A stretch of DNA of 64,000 nt. It comes from Niabella sp. Its GTDB lineage: Bacteria; Bacteroidota; Bacteroidia; Chitinophagales; Chitinophagaceae. The stretch is from assembly GCA_017744715.1 (NCBI GenBank), contig JAGIAT010000008.1:62001-126000 (forward strand). The letters are read 5' to 3'. Position numbers and translations under genes: made by a program. Shown here piece by piece: positions 19,001 to 28,035 of this stretch (position 1 is its first letter; each line of letters starts with the position of its first letter). Under the pieces are notes generated by a model that saw only the letters and a list, made by a program, of their open reading frames with translations, was not told where the DNA came from and made no database searches.

Positions 19001-19405
19001 ATCAGCCCTTTTGTGAGTGTTACCGGTGGCTCGCCCACACAAATATTGCAGCAATTTGCGGACAACCACTGGTCTGAAGGTAGCCAGGACCTGTATGCGT
19101 TATATCCCCGCCTGGGTACAACAATGGATGATATTGCGAATAATTCGCAGGTCAGTACCTGGTGGTTGAGAGACGGAAGCCTGCTGCGGTTAAAGTCTAC
19201 GGAAATAGGCTATACCCTTCCTAAAAAATGGCTTAACCGGGTTTCTGTAAGAAATGCGAGGATCTATTTAAGCGGCATCAACCTGTTACGCTTCAGCAAT
19301 TTTGAGCTGTGGGAACCGGAGCTGTCGCTGAGCGGTTCCGCTAACAGCGCCTTTAACTACCCATTATTAAAGCAATACAATTTAGGGATCAACATTCAAT
19401 TATAA
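16094..19405 (+). CDS. SusC-family TonB-dependent outer-membrane receptor (first pair)
   Basis: Imports oligosaccharides across the outer membrane with its SusD partner, powered by TonB/ExbBD. The 1103-aa product has a signal peptide (to about residue 34, ending LAGFSQG) and a CarboxypepD_reg-like domain (about 37-115). The TonB-box-like EEVIVTAYGKK follows at about 119, then the plug (GADFFVRGV-like region, SILKDASATALYGSRGANGV) and a long beta-barrel ending in YNLGINIQL. There is no STN domain, so direct ECF anti-sigma signalling is not expected. The ATG at 16094 (MMKMTLMYP) is taken; Met 4 or 7 are alternatives. The SusD gene starts 16 bp downstream. Confidence 0.95.
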   Translation: MMKMTLMYPVTAVRLRLLIATIGCLLLSLAGFSQGKITVVGTVVDTAHMPLSNINITVQSNEKVGTATDVNGKFVLEVAPGSMLVFTAVTYNNVTYKVPGTPEQDLRITLTPKEVSADEEVIVTAYGKKVRRESVTGSVATIKPDQLRTPASNLTAALAGQVAGIIGFQSSGQPGFDNADFFVRGVTTFGYRQSPLILIDNIELTSDDLARLQVDDIAEFSILKDASATALYGSRGANGVILVTTKRGKVGKPNYNVRYDNSVSTPTQTLKFADPITYMNLYNEALLTRNPYQLPRFDADKIYFTQRTLDGAPDGNPYVYPAVDWLDLMFKKYSQTKKLNASVSGGSESTQYMVSGSYSEDNGLLKEGNQSIFNGGIKFRNYQLRSNVDVKLTRTTKLSVDLWGIFNDYNGPITNDASGFATDLYYWATHSSPVLFPAYFAPDSANRYTQHILFGNFNGNSPDRSGDNFLPTQGVGYSNPYAQMMRGYRTRNNSRISATARLSQDLGMITKGLNFSGFFTTNRFAQVQYSMTYNPFYYTVNTYNRAANQYELFWLNNKSGLTFNGNGASGSNAVATEYLDISAGDRGSSSFIQMQGILSYDRNFEDHSLNGSLVINRQQTLDPSNVGDYTKVLPTRNLTYAGSARYGYQNKYNLQFDFGYNGSERFDPTHRFGFFPSVSGAWNVSKENFWKNSKLGNIVTMFKLRASYGKAGNDDIGSQRFFYLSNVNLENTGAGAVFGTNNGYSRPGVTITNYPNPEISWEISRISNYAVEFTLFNALDFIGEYWIRKTTDILQTRLIPNSMGLEASLSGNLGKARSQGLDLTLNYKKTFSNGISLVVMSNSTFSKAKYDYYEEPNYGTEYWRRQTGQYVGQRMGYIAERLFVDDQEAAASPTQVFGTSGRGARGGDIKYRDINGDGVINSSDRVAIGLPNNPQITYGFGASLNYKSFDLNFRFTGQARASLYMNPNAISPFVSVTGGSPTQILQQFADNHWSEGSQDLYALYPRLGTTMDDIANNSQVSTWWLRDGSLLRLKSTEIGYTLPKKWLNRVSVRNARIYLSGINLLRFSNFELWEPELSLSGSANSAFNYPLLKQYNLGINIQL

Positions 19406-19421
19406 AACCAGGAAGAGAATC

Positions 19422-21344
19422 ATGAAAAAGAACAGCACTATTATTTTAGCGGCCCTTATACTTTCTGTAAGCATGGCCGGTTGTAGAAAATACCTGGATA
19501 TTGTTCCGCAGAATGTTGGAACGCTTGACTATGCATTCCGGAACAGGAGTGAAGCCGAAAAATATCTTTTTACCTGTTACAATACCCTGCAACAGCGATC
19601 CAATATGGTAAACGATCCCTGGTTTGCAACGGGAGGCGAGCTGGTATTACCACAGGAATACCTGGGACAAACCAATCTTACGGCACCCGGGCTGCAGCTG
19701 GTAAAAGGAGGTGTGCAGAATAAAGACAACCCGGTGTTGAATTATTGGGATGGAAGCGGATCTGCCCCCAGTTACTATGATGCCATCCGACGGTGTAATA
19801 CCTTTCTGGAGAATGTAGACAAGCCGATCGATCTGCAGTCCTTTGAGAAAGAGCGATGGATTGCAGAGGCCAAATTTTTAAAAGCCTATTATCATTTTTT
19901 CCTGGCTAAAATGTATGGCCCCATTCCTATTGTAAGAGGAAACACACCGGTAACGGCACCTACGGAAGAAACCCGCCCCCAACGGGATCCGGTAGATTCG
20001 GTGTTCAGTTATGTGGTGGAGCTTTTAGACGAGGCGGCCCAGGGACTGCCCATACAAATTGACAATCCCGACCAGGAATTGGGGCGCATTACAAGAGTAA
20101 TTGCACTGGCGCTGAAAGCGGAAGTGCTGGTAGCCCAGGCCAGTCCGTTGTTTAACGGTAACCCGGATTACGCAGGATTTAAAAATAAGGACGGCTCAGC
20201 ACTTTTTTCATCCACACCAAACAATGCCTTATGGACAAAAGCAGCGCAGGCTTGCAAAGACGCCATTGACTTAGCAGAATCGGTAGGACTGGGTTTGTAT
20301 ACCTACATCATTCCTCCGAATATCCCTGCCAATCTTTCGGATTCTTTAGTAAAGGAAATGAATTTCAGGGCCGCCATCACCGAAACCTGGGATAAAAATA
20401 AAGAACTGGTATGGGCGCTGAACGGCACATTCAGCTGGCAGCAGCAGATGTTTCCGAAACTGGTATCCGGCGCTGTGGTTACCCGGGGGCAAAATACCAT
20501 TGCCTGTCCTTTTGCCGTTACGGATCTGTTTTATTCCAGGAATGGCGTTCCGATCGAAGAGGACAATACCTGGGATTATGCCAACCGTTTTACCGCTGCA
20601 ACCGGCGACGCAAGCCGCCAGTACTACATCAAGCAGGGATACGAAACGATCAAAAATAATTTCGACCGGGAAGTGCGGTATTACGCCAGCTTCGGATTTG
20701 ATGGCGGTATCTGGTTTGGTAACGCTGTTTATACCCCGGCCGGCAGCCTGTTAAGCATTCAGGGAAAAGGCGCCAGCAGCATCTCGGGGGTTTCCAATGC
20801 CGAATCGGGAAATGTGTTTGGAATATGGCCTAAAAAGTTGTGCAATTATCTTACCGTAAATAATACAACCTCCTATACGGCGTCCAATTACCGGTTGCCG
20901 CTGATCCGCATGGCCGATCTGTATTTACTGTATGCCGAATGCCTGAATGAAGCGAATGGCCCTTCGGAAGACGTGTATCATTACCTGGACATAGTGCGGG
21001 CCCGTACCGGTCTTAAAGGAATCGTGGAATCCTGGGCCAGGTATTCCAATAATCCGGGTAAGCCATTGACCAAGGACGGTTTAAGACAGATCATTCACCG
21101 CGAACGTCGTATTGAACTTTGCATGGAAGGTAAAGCAGGCTGGGATCTGAGAAGATGGAAGGAATACCTGGAAGTAGCCACCCGGCCCATACAGGGGTGG
21201 ACGGTAAGTCAGACGACAACAGCGGGATATTATCAGCTGACTACGTTTTATGTACCGTCTCTTTCAGTAAAAGATTATTTGTGGCCTATTTCCGCAAATG
21301 AATTGCTGGTGAATCAGAACCTGGTGCAAAACCCGTACTGGTAA
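19422..21344 (+). CDS. SusD/RagB-family outer-membrane lipoprotein (first pair)
   Basis: Surface glycan-binding lid for the SusC channel. The 640-aa product has a lipoprotein signal with lipobox MAGC and Cys21. It then shows the typical SusD N-terminus (KYLDIVPQNVGTLDYAFRN) with TPR-like helices (WIAEAKFLKAYYHFFLAKMY). The C-terminal RagB signature is LIRMADLYLLYAECLNEANG, then IIHRERRIELCMEGKAGWDL and RRWKEY. It lies 16 bp after SusC in the same operon and is somewhat longer than many SusD proteins (about 500-600 aa). Confidence 0.95.
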   Translation: MKKNSTIILAALILSVSMAGCRKYLDIVPQNVGTLDYAFRNRSEAEKYLFTCYNTLQQRSNMVNDPWFATGGELVLPQEYLGQTNLTAPGLQLVKGGVQNKDNPVLNYWDGSGSAPSYYDAIRRCNTFLENVDKPIDLQSFEKERWIAEAKFLKAYYHFFLAKMYGPIPIVRGNTPVTAPTEETRPQRDPVDSVFSYVVELLDEAAQGLPIQIDNPDQELGRITRVIALALKAEVLVAQASPLFNGNPDYAGFKNKDGSALFSSTPNNALWTKAAQACKDAIDLAESVGLGLYTYIIPPNIPANLSDSLVKEMNFRAAITETWDKNKELVWALNGTFSWQQQMFPKLVSGAVVTRGQNTIACPFAVTDLFYSRNGVPIEEDNTWDYANRFTAATGDASRQYYIKQGYETIKNNFDREVRYYASFGFDGGIWFGNAVYTPAGSLLSIQGKGASSISGVSNAESGNVFGIWPKKLCNYLTVNNTTSYTASNYRLPLIRMADLYLLYAECLNEANGPSEDVYHYLDIVRARTGLKGIVESWARYSNNPGKPLTKDGLRQIIHRERRIELCMEGKAGWDLRRWKEYLEVATRPIQGWTVSQTTTAGYYQLTTFYVPSLSVKDYLWPISANELLVNQNLVQNPYW

Positions 21345-21408
21345 CCGCAATCATTTTTACAAGGATAAGCAATCAATGAATTTGAAGCTGGCAATAAAAA
21401 AGTAAAAC

Positions 21409-22656
21409 ATGTTACAAATAAAGCGAACTATATATACACGGAGCATCGGGTTGATCATTCCCGTTATGTTATTATCTGCAGTCTTTAGTTCCTGCAGTCA
21501 TAAGAATGAATTTGTAGAAATGATCTCAACGGATAAAACAAAACCGGCCCCGGTACAACAATATACCGTTACAGATTTTAACGGTGGATCCTATATCGTT
21601 TACGATCTTCCAAAGGTGGACAATATTCTGTATGTAAAAGCCAACTATGATCTGAGCGGGGGAACGGCAAGACCCCAGGAAACCAGGTCGAGTTATTTTT
21701 CCGACACCCTTACCGTTGAAGGGTTTGAGGCTGCCCGGGAGTACGATGTAAAGCTAACGGTGGTAAGCAGGGCCAACGTGGAGTCGGACCCCATCATCGT
21801 TAAAGTACATCCCAAAACGCCGGTATACCAGCTGGTGGCACAGTCGCTTACCATGACGCCCGATTTCCAGGGGGTACGGCTTCAGGCGCAAAACGCGGAT
21901 AGTAAAACAGTGGGCATTGTTTTTCTGGATAATGCCATCGGCAAACTCAGTATCCGTCAGCAGAACTTTACGGCATTCCCCAACATTTCCTATGCAATAC
22001 GGGGATACGATACGCTGGCAAGGGTATACGCCTCATATGTTACGGATAAATGGGGCAACCGGTCGGATACCATTTTCAGCACGGTAAAACCCCTGTACGA
22101 AAAAACACTGGATAAAACCAGGTTTGCGGCATATGCCCTGCCCAGTGAAACTCCAATTCTTAGCAGTTCCTATCCACTTAAAAATTTGTTCGATGGGAAC
22201 TATTCCAATTTCTGGCATACCACACAAGCCACCAGCCAGCAACTTCCGGTATACGGTACCTTTAAGCTGGGGGCGTATGTAAAGCTGAGCCGGTTTAAAC
22301 TCACGCCCAGGAATCCCAGCTATGAGTTCCGTCACGGTTGTCCGAGGGTCTTCAGTATCTGGGGATCTGAAATAGATAATCCTGCAGACTTTACCGTACC
22401 GCTTTTTGCGGAAGCGGGTGCAAGAGTGGGCGACTGGGTAAATCTTGGCAATTATGCCTGGCCGGATCCGCCTTCAGGAGCACCGCCAACAGCGCCCACG
22501 GCGCAGGACAAAGCGTTCTTTAATGCAGGTTCTGAGTTTGAAGTTCCGTTTGCCGCTCCAAAGGTTAAGGTATTACGCCTGGTGGTAAGCGAAACCTGGA
22601 CGCCCGGCAACTTTACACATGCTGCGGAAATCGATCTTTTCGGAGACGACCGGTAG
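21409..22656 (+). CDS. DUF5000/discoidin-type surface lipoprotein
   Basis: The 415-aa product is a predicted lipoprotein (lipobox FSSC, Cys29). Its layout matches the DUF4959-DUF5126-DUF5000 family that accompanies many SusC/SusD pairs: an N-terminal FnIII-like domain (YDLPKVDNILYVKANYDLSG), a middle Ig-like part ending SDTIFSTVKPLYEK, and a C-terminal F5/8-type-C (discoidin) domain. The discoidin part shows NLFDGNYSNFWHTT and later FTHAAEIDLFGDD. The C-terminal fold is normally carbohydrate-binding, so it likely helps hold the glycan at the surface. It follows SusD by 64 bp and precedes the DUF4998 gene in the same direction. Confidence 0.85.
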   Translation: MLQIKRTIYTRSIGLIIPVMLLSAVFSSCSHKNEFVEMISTDKTKPAPVQQYTVTDFNGGSYIVYDLPKVDNILYVKANYDLSGGTARPQETRSSYFSDTLTVEGFEAAREYDVKLTVVSRANVESDPIIVKVHPKTPVYQLVAQSLTMTPDFQGVRLQAQNADSKTVGIVFLDNAIGKLSIRQQNFTAFPNISYAIRGYDTLARVYASYVTDKWGNRSDTIFSTVKPLYEKTLDKTRFAAYALPSETPILSSSYPLKNLFDGNYSNFWHTTQATSQQLPVYGTFKLGAYVKLSRFKLTPRNPSYEFRHGCPRVFSIWGSEIDNPADFTVPLFAEAGARVGDWVNLGNYAWPDPPSGAPPTAPTAQDKAFFNAGSEFEVPFAAPKVKVLRLVVSETWTPGNFTHAAEIDLFGDDR

Positions 22657-22750
22657 ACAGCAGTTGTTATGGTAACGGAACCGATTGTATTCAATTTTTA
22701 TAAGCACCGGTATATTGAAAGCACCGGGTGCAAAAAATAAATCAGTTAAA

Positions 22751-23428
22751 ATGAAATTCTTTAGCAGCGTTTTTATACTCAGTCTTATACTTATTGCGGG
22801 TTGCGACAAGGATCAGTATGCGTATAAAAAATTCATCGGAAATAGTGAAGTCGTATATGCGGGTCTGGCGCAGGAGATCGGCACCCGCAGCGGTAATCTG
22901 CGTGTTCAGGTGGAATGGAAAAAAAGTATAGATCCGGCAGTGGTGTCATACACGGTTTACTGGAACAATAACCGGGATTCGGCTACCGTACCTGCAACAG
23001 CGATAGATGCAGACGGTATTTACCGGTATATAATATCCGGCCTCCCGGAATATGTACAAAGTTTTAAAATGGTTACAACAAACGACCGGGGCGACCGGTC
23101 TATTGGACAGGCCATTAATGGTGTGCGGGTGTTTGGGCCGTACTACCGTTCATCGCTTATCAATCAGCGGCTCAGCTCCCGGAAGTTTTTTGGAACCGAT
23201 TCTGTACGGCTGTATTTTCTTAAAACAGATTCTACAAGAATCTTTTCCAAGATCCGGTATACAAGAAAGGATGGAGGACCGGACAGCGTTTACTTTAAAC
23301 AGGATTCTGTAACGATACCGTCCTATCAGCCGGGATCGAAGCCTGCTATTCATTCGTATTATCGGCCCACGGCAACCGCTATTGATACCTTTAAAACGCT
23401 GGCGGCCGATAGCTTAACGGCTTTTTAA
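22751..23428 (+). CDS. DUF4998-family lipoprotein
   Basis: The 225-aa product has lipobox IAGC with Cys18. The pattern YKKFIGNSEVVYAGLAQEIG, then RVQVEWKKSIDPAVVSYTVYWN, is typical of the DUF4998 family found beside SusC/SusD genes. Many relatives carry a further C-terminal binding domain; this one ends after the DUF4998 part, so it may act as a short accessory. The frame is open to TTG 22685, but ATG 22751 gives a clean signal peptide and is preferred. A terminator follows at 23493, closing the first operon. Confidence 0.8.
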   Translation: MKFFSSVFILSLILIAGCDKDQYAYKKFIGNSEVVYAGLAQEIGTRSGNLRVQVEWKKSIDPAVVSYTVYWNNNRDSATVPATAIDADGIYRYIISGLPEYVQSFKMVTTNDRGDRSIGQAINGVRVFGPYYRSSLINQRLSSRKFFGTDSVRLYFLKTDSTRIFSKIRYTRKDGGPDSVYFKQDSVTIPSYQPGSKPAIHSYYRPTATAIDTFKTLAADSLTAF

Positions 23429-23492
23429 AACAGCTGTCTGCAGGTGCGGCAGAATGGCTGCATATTATCGATATTGAGCGTGATTTTTGGAA

Positions 23493-23529
23493 GCCAGGCA
23501 GCGGTTCATACGGCTGTCTGGCATTTTTG
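23493..23529 (+). terminator. Terminator of the first SusC/SusD operon
   Basis: A 10-bp stem (gccaggcagc / gctgtctggc, with one G-U pair) and 10-nt loop is followed by atttttg. It lies 65 bp past the last gene of the operon. Confidence 0.65.
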
Positions 23530-23836
23530 CGATGCACCCTTTTTGAATTAACGAATCAGGTGCCGCGTACAAAATGCAGCATCTTCGTGCGCTTGCAGCC
23601 TTTCTCAGATTACACAGATGTTCGCAGAGGAATGCTTATAGTTATGGTTAAGGTCTCACGTGTAAATCGGTGAAATCTGTGAAGCCATAGAACTGAAGTG
23701 TTAACATTCCGGCACACCGCCAAACGCCCTCCGGGATGTTTACCGCAGTCTTCAGCGCATTTAAAAGCAAGGGAGCCGCCACGGTGAATAGCAGCCGAAA
23801 ATGCATCGATGTAATTTAATGAGCAACAGCCACCGG
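23530..23836. other. Intergenic region between operon 1 and araC-type gene
   Basis: No gene is supported. The words cagattacacagatgttcgc (near 23.61 kb) and aaatcggtgaaatctgtgaa (near 23.67 kb) look like a widespread intergenic repeat type seen in many environmental bacteria. Confidence 0.4.
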
Positions 23837-24694
23837 TTAGTTCCGGTACGTTTTCTGGTACAGGAGGGGACTCTTCCCCGTTATATGTTTAAAGCAGCGG
23901 TGAAAGGAAGTAGCGTTGTTAAACCCGCTTTCATAACACAACAGTTTTACCGGGCTATCGGTTTCAACCAGTCGTTTGCAAACATAGCCGATGCGCAATT
24001 CCGTAATAAATTGCGAATAGGTTTTGCGGGTACGCTGTTTAAAATAGCGGCAAAAAGCATTGGGACTAACGCTGGCTACTTTGGCAATTTCCTGCAACGG
24101 TATTTTCCGTTTGAAGTGTTTCATCGTATATTCATAAACAGCATTGATCCGCTGTTCTTCCAGGATGCCCGTCCCGGCAAATACCTTTCCTGAAGAAAGA
24201 AAGAGTACCTCGGTCCATCCGGCAATTTTTGAAAGCAGGGCGATCAGCGAGATAATGCGGTAAGGCCCGTTTATATGCAGCAGGTATTCAAAGGAGTGCA
24301 CCAGCGGCTTGATCCGGCCCTGCACCAGGATGCCTTTTTGAGCGCTTTCCAGCAGTTGCCGGATGCTGCTGTTTTCCGGGAGTTTAAGAAAATCCCGGCC
24401 CCAGAACGTTTCAAGAAAATGAATCGCAATCACATCGATCGGTGCAGCGCCATTTTCAAAATACCGGTCGTCAAACCGCCAGTAATGCGGCACATCTGCG
24501 CCGATCAAACAAAGCGTACCCGCCGCAAAATTGCGGACATGATCCCCCACCAGGAGTGTACCCGTTCCCTGAACGATATAAATGAGTTCCACTTCTTTAT
24601 GGCAATGCCAGCGGTTATTTACCGGCGCCAGGTCCCTGCGGACTTCGAAGGAAATGCCCGGCTGCGTTGCCATTTTTAATACATACGGTTTCAT
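23837..24694 (-). CDS. AraC-family transcriptional regulator
   Basis: This is a predicted DNA-binding regulator of 285 aa. The N-terminal half is a cupin-like sensor (WHCHKEVELIYIVQGTGTLL, GTLCLIGADVPHYW). The C-terminal half has two helix-turn-helix motifs (IPLQEIAKVASVSPNAFCRY, then CYESGFNNATSFHRCFKHIT) and ends KSPLLYQKTYRN, typical of AraC/XylS. The frame opens at GTG 24736, but ATG 24694 (MKPYVLKMATQPG) is preferred. It is transcribed away from the second SusC, sharing about 190 bp of upstream DNA, and sits between the two SusC/SusD operons. It is the only evident regulator in the PUL, so it probably controls one or both operons; that is inference. Confidence 0.9.
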   Translation of the reverse strand: MKPYVLKMATQPGISFEVRRDLAPVNNRWHCHKEVELIYIVQGTGTLLVGDHVRNFAAGTLCLIGADVPHYWRFDDRYFENGAAPIDVIAIHFLETFWGRDFLKLPENSSIRQLLESAQKGILVQGRIKPLVHSFEYLLHINGPYRIISLIALLSKIAGWTEVLFLSSGKVFAGTGILEEQRINAVYEYTMKHFKRKIPLQEIAKVASVSPNAFCRYFKQRTRKTYSQFITELRIGYVCKRLVETDSPVKLLCYESGFNNATSFHRCFKHITGKSPLLYQKTYRN

Positions 24695-24884
24695 CCCGAT
24701 CTTGTGTTGACAAGTAATAGTAAGCGAAATATACACAAGAATCTTATTGCGTTATAACGGGATGCCAAAATAGCTTAGTAGTTGGATAAAATAGAAAGCA
24801 CCGTTGCATCAAAAACGTTTTTATTTGCAGAGTGTGCAAACGATTGAACAATTTTTAAAAATCAACTGTATGACGTATTGCTTT

Positions 24885-27800
24885 ATGAAAAAAAAGAGAA
24901 GCGCTACGAAACTGCTGTTCCTGTTTCTGCTTCTGTTTTCTTTTCCTGTTTTTTTGCTGGCACAAAAAAATGTCCAGATAAAGGGAACGGTACTGGATGA
25001 AAAAGGCGACCCCATTTCACAGGCTTCGGTGGCGTTAAAAGATTCCGATCGCGGAGCGATGACCGACTCTTCCGGGCGGTTTTCCATTCCGGTTCCGGAT
25101 GGAAAGGGAACGCTGGTTTTTTCAGCTGTTGGCTTTGGACAGTTTGAACAGGTGCTGAACGAACAACGGACCGTTAATGTAACGCTCAAACAGGTATTGA
25201 ACGACCTGGATGAAGTGATTGTTGTGGGCTACGGAACCCAGCGGAAGCGGGATGTAACCGGGGCCATCAGTTCAATCTCCGCAAAAACCATTGAAGAAAA
25301 GCAGCCCGTCTCCATCTTTGATGCGATACAGGGTGCAGCTCCCGGCGTGCGGGTAATGTCGAACTCAGGGGCACCGGGTGCTTCATCTGCAATTACCGTA
25401 CGCGGACTTTCTACATTATCAGATGCCGGGGTTAGCCCGCTTTATATTGTGGACGGTGCGCCGATGGATGATATCAATAACATCAACCCCAATGACGTAC
25501 AGTCTATTGAGATCCTGAAAGATGCGGCCTCTGCAGCCATTTACGGGGCAAGGTCTGCAAACGGGGTGGTGATCATTACCACTAAGAAAGGTGTATCAGA
25601 AAAGCCCCAGATTACGGTCGGTTACCTGCGCAGTTATAATACACTTTCCAATCGCATCTCGCAGGCAAACCGTTTGGAGCGGCAGATGTTCGACCGGAAA
25701 GGGAACCTGGGGTTAGATCCCAAGCCGGACGATTCTACTGCGTTTTCCAGGAACTCTGACAACGATTACCAGGCGCTGATGACACAAACCGCTGTGCGCA
25801 GCCAGGTGGATGTAGGGGTGATGGGCGGCAGCAAAACGCTCAACTACTTCAGCAGTTTGCAATACCTGGATGAAACAGGTATTATGATCACCAGTTATAA
25901 CAAACGGTTGTCGTTCCGTACGAATATAGACTATAAACCATCCAAGCGCTTTTCGATGGCAACCCGTATTAATTTTGCCTATCAGAACCGCAATAACATC
26001 AGTGAAGGCAATATGCTGCAGCAGGCATTGCAACGCCCTCCGGGCATGGCCCTGTACCTTCCGGATGGAGAATATATTTATTTTAACGGGGGAAGAAGAA
26101 ATCCGCTGGCAGAAGCCTATTTAAGAAAGGATGTTACGCAAATTTACAGGGGGGTAATTTACCAGGGTTTTGACCTGAATGTATTGACAGGATTGAATTT
26201 GCATGCAGATGCATCTGCCGATATCCAGATTAAGAGAAGCAATTCGTTCGTTTCAAAATTACTGTCGAACAGCAACCCGCCCATCAGCACCGGAGCAGAC
26301 AATGCAACCCTGCCCATACGGTTACAGGGAAATGTATTTGCCAATTATAAAAAGGCCTTTTCCGGCGGACATAATTTTTCAGCAATGGCGGGGATGAATA
26401 TTGAGCGGGACCGGGAAGAAGAACTGAATATCCGGGGTACTTTATTTGTAACTGAAGCAGTTCAAACGCTGAACGCTGCAGGTCAGTATGATCTTACCAA
26501 TGTGTATTCTACTGCAACACAATCCTCGCTGGTTGGTTTTGTAGGACGTGCGAGCTATGATTACCAGGGACGCTACCTGCTGAACGTAAATTTCAGAAGG
26601 GATGGGTCTTCTGTATTCGGTCCGGAAAACCGGTGGGGTAACTTTCCTTCGGTTTCTGTTGGCTGGCGCATCAGCGATGAAAAATTTATGGCTTCCCTGC
26701 GGGAGGTGGTTACAGATGCCAAGTTGCGCCTCAGCTACGGAGCTACGGGTAACTCCGGAATCGGAGATTATGATGCAGCGCAGCAATACATCTTTGGAGG
26801 CTATTTTTATAACGGGGTAAGCGGGGTACGTACCAATACAAGGATGGGTAATCCTTTCCTGAAATGGGAATCGACCACGCAAAAAAACATTGGTCTGGAT
26901 CTTACACTTTGGAATGGGCGTTTAAGTTTTACAGGAGATTATTATATCAAACAGACATCGGACCTGCTTTACGACAGCCCGCTGCCTTTTGAAGTAGGTT
27001 TCCCGGGTAGGGCCCGTGTAAATGCCGGAGGTATCGAAAATAAAGGGATCGAGTTAATGGTTTCCGGGTATCCTGTAAGAACCAAGGACTTCAACTGGCA
27101 AACAACCCTCAACTGGTCCAGTGTCCGCAACCGGATCACAGACCTGCCGGTAGATTATATCGATGATATCTGGAGTGTGCAAAAAGGAAAAGAAGCGGGA
27201 AACTTTTACGGGTATAAATTTTTAGGGATCTATGAGTATGATCAATCCAATGCGTATACGGAAGATTACAAAACAAGACTGACGCCCCAGTTTAAAAAAG
27301 ACGATAAAGGCAATGTGATCATTGAGAAAAATAACCAGCCCATTTTGCTGGGATACACCCTTCCGGATGGCACCCCCTATACCGGTGATGTAAAGCAACT
27401 GACATCCAACGGGGTGGTATCCAAAGGCGGGGATGTGATCTGGCAGAACCTGCCGGATGCAAACGGCCTGTATGACGGCAATATCGGTAATGAAGACCGC
27501 CAGTTCCTGGGACATGGTCAGCCCCGCTGGAGCATGGGTTGGGCAAACAGCCTGACCTATAAGGCATTTGCGCTTTCATTTAATTTTTATGGAAATTTTG
27601 GTAACTCCATTTATAATGAAAACCGCAGGAACCTGGCTTCTTTCTCTAACACCAATACAACGCCGGATTCCTACTTTATTTTAAATATGTGGAAATACCC
27701 CGGGCAAATTACCGATGCCTATATCGGTGGCGACAAAGCTGCGGATAACATGCGCAGGGGAGGCAGCCAGTACATTGAAAACGGTTCCTTCGTTCGTTTG

Positions 27801-28022
27801 CAAAGCCTTCGCGTAAGTTACCGGTTGCCTGCAAGGATCAGCAGAAAGGTGGCTTCAAAGAACTTTGTTGTTTATGTGTATGGAAACAATCTCCTGACCT
27901 GGACCGATTATACCGGCTTTGATCCGGAGGTTTCGCAAATAAGCGTATTAAAACCCGGTAACGATCCCGGAAAATATCCGCACAAACGTGAATTTGGAAT
28001 GGGAGCGAATATTACATTTTAA
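24885..28022 (+). CDS. SusC-family TonB-dependent outer-membrane receptor (second pair)
   Basis: A second import channel of 1045 aa. It has a strong signal peptide (KLLFLFLLLFSFPVFLLAQ), then a CarboxypepD_reg-like domain (VQIKGTVLDEKGDPISQASV). The classical TonB box/plug start is DEVIVVGYGTQRKRDVTGAI, the plug has VDGAPMDDINNINPNDVQSI and ILKDAASAAIYGARSANG, and the barrel ends in a terminal Phe (GMGANITF). The frame is open from 24804, but ATG 24885 (MKKKRSATKLLFL) directly precedes the signal peptide. There is no STN domain. The sequence differs strongly from the first SusC, so the two pairs likely bind different parts or sizes of the glycan. SusD follows after 13 bp. Confidence 0.95.
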   Translation: MKKKRSATKLLFLFLLLFSFPVFLLAQKNVQIKGTVLDEKGDPISQASVALKDSDRGAMTDSSGRFSIPVPDGKGTLVFSAVGFGQFEQVLNEQRTVNVTLKQVLNDLDEVIVVGYGTQRKRDVTGAISSISAKTIEEKQPVSIFDAIQGAAPGVRVMSNSGAPGASSAITVRGLSTLSDAGVSPLYIVDGAPMDDINNINPNDVQSIEILKDAASAAIYGARSANGVVIITTKKGVSEKPQITVGYLRSYNTLSNRISQANRLERQMFDRKGNLGLDPKPDDSTAFSRNSDNDYQALMTQTAVRSQVDVGVMGGSKTLNYFSSLQYLDETGIMITSYNKRLSFRTNIDYKPSKRFSMATRINFAYQNRNNISEGNMLQQALQRPPGMALYLPDGEYIYFNGGRRNPLAEAYLRKDVTQIYRGVIYQGFDLNVLTGLNLHADASADIQIKRSNSFVSKLLSNSNPPISTGADNATLPIRLQGNVFANYKKAFSGGHNFSAMAGMNIERDREEELNIRGTLFVTEAVQTLNAAGQYDLTNVYSTATQSSLVGFVGRASYDYQGRYLLNVNFRRDGSSVFGPENRWGNFPSVSVGWRISDEKFMASLREVVTDAKLRLSYGATGNSGIGDYDAAQQYIFGGYFYNGVSGVRTNTRMGNPFLKWESTTQKNIGLDLTLWNGRLSFTGDYYIKQTSDLLYDSPLPFEVGFPGRARVNAGGIENKGIELMVSGYPVRTKDFNWQTTLNWSSVRNRITDLPVDYIDDIWSVQKGKEAGNFYGYKFLGIYEYDQSNAYTEDYKTRLTPQFKKDDKGNVIIEKNNQPILLGYTLPDGTPYTGDVKQLTSNGVVSKGGDVIWQNLPDANGLYDGNIGNEDRQFLGHGQPRWSMGWANSLTYKAFALSFNFYGNFGNSIYNENRRNLASFSNTNTTPDSYFILNMWKYPGQITDAYIGGDKAADNMRRGGSQYIENGSFVRLQSLRVSYRLPARISRKVASKNFVVYVYGNNLLTWTDYTGFDPEVSQISVLKPGNDPGKYPHKREFGMGANITF

Positions 28023-28035
28023 TAAAGTTTGATTT

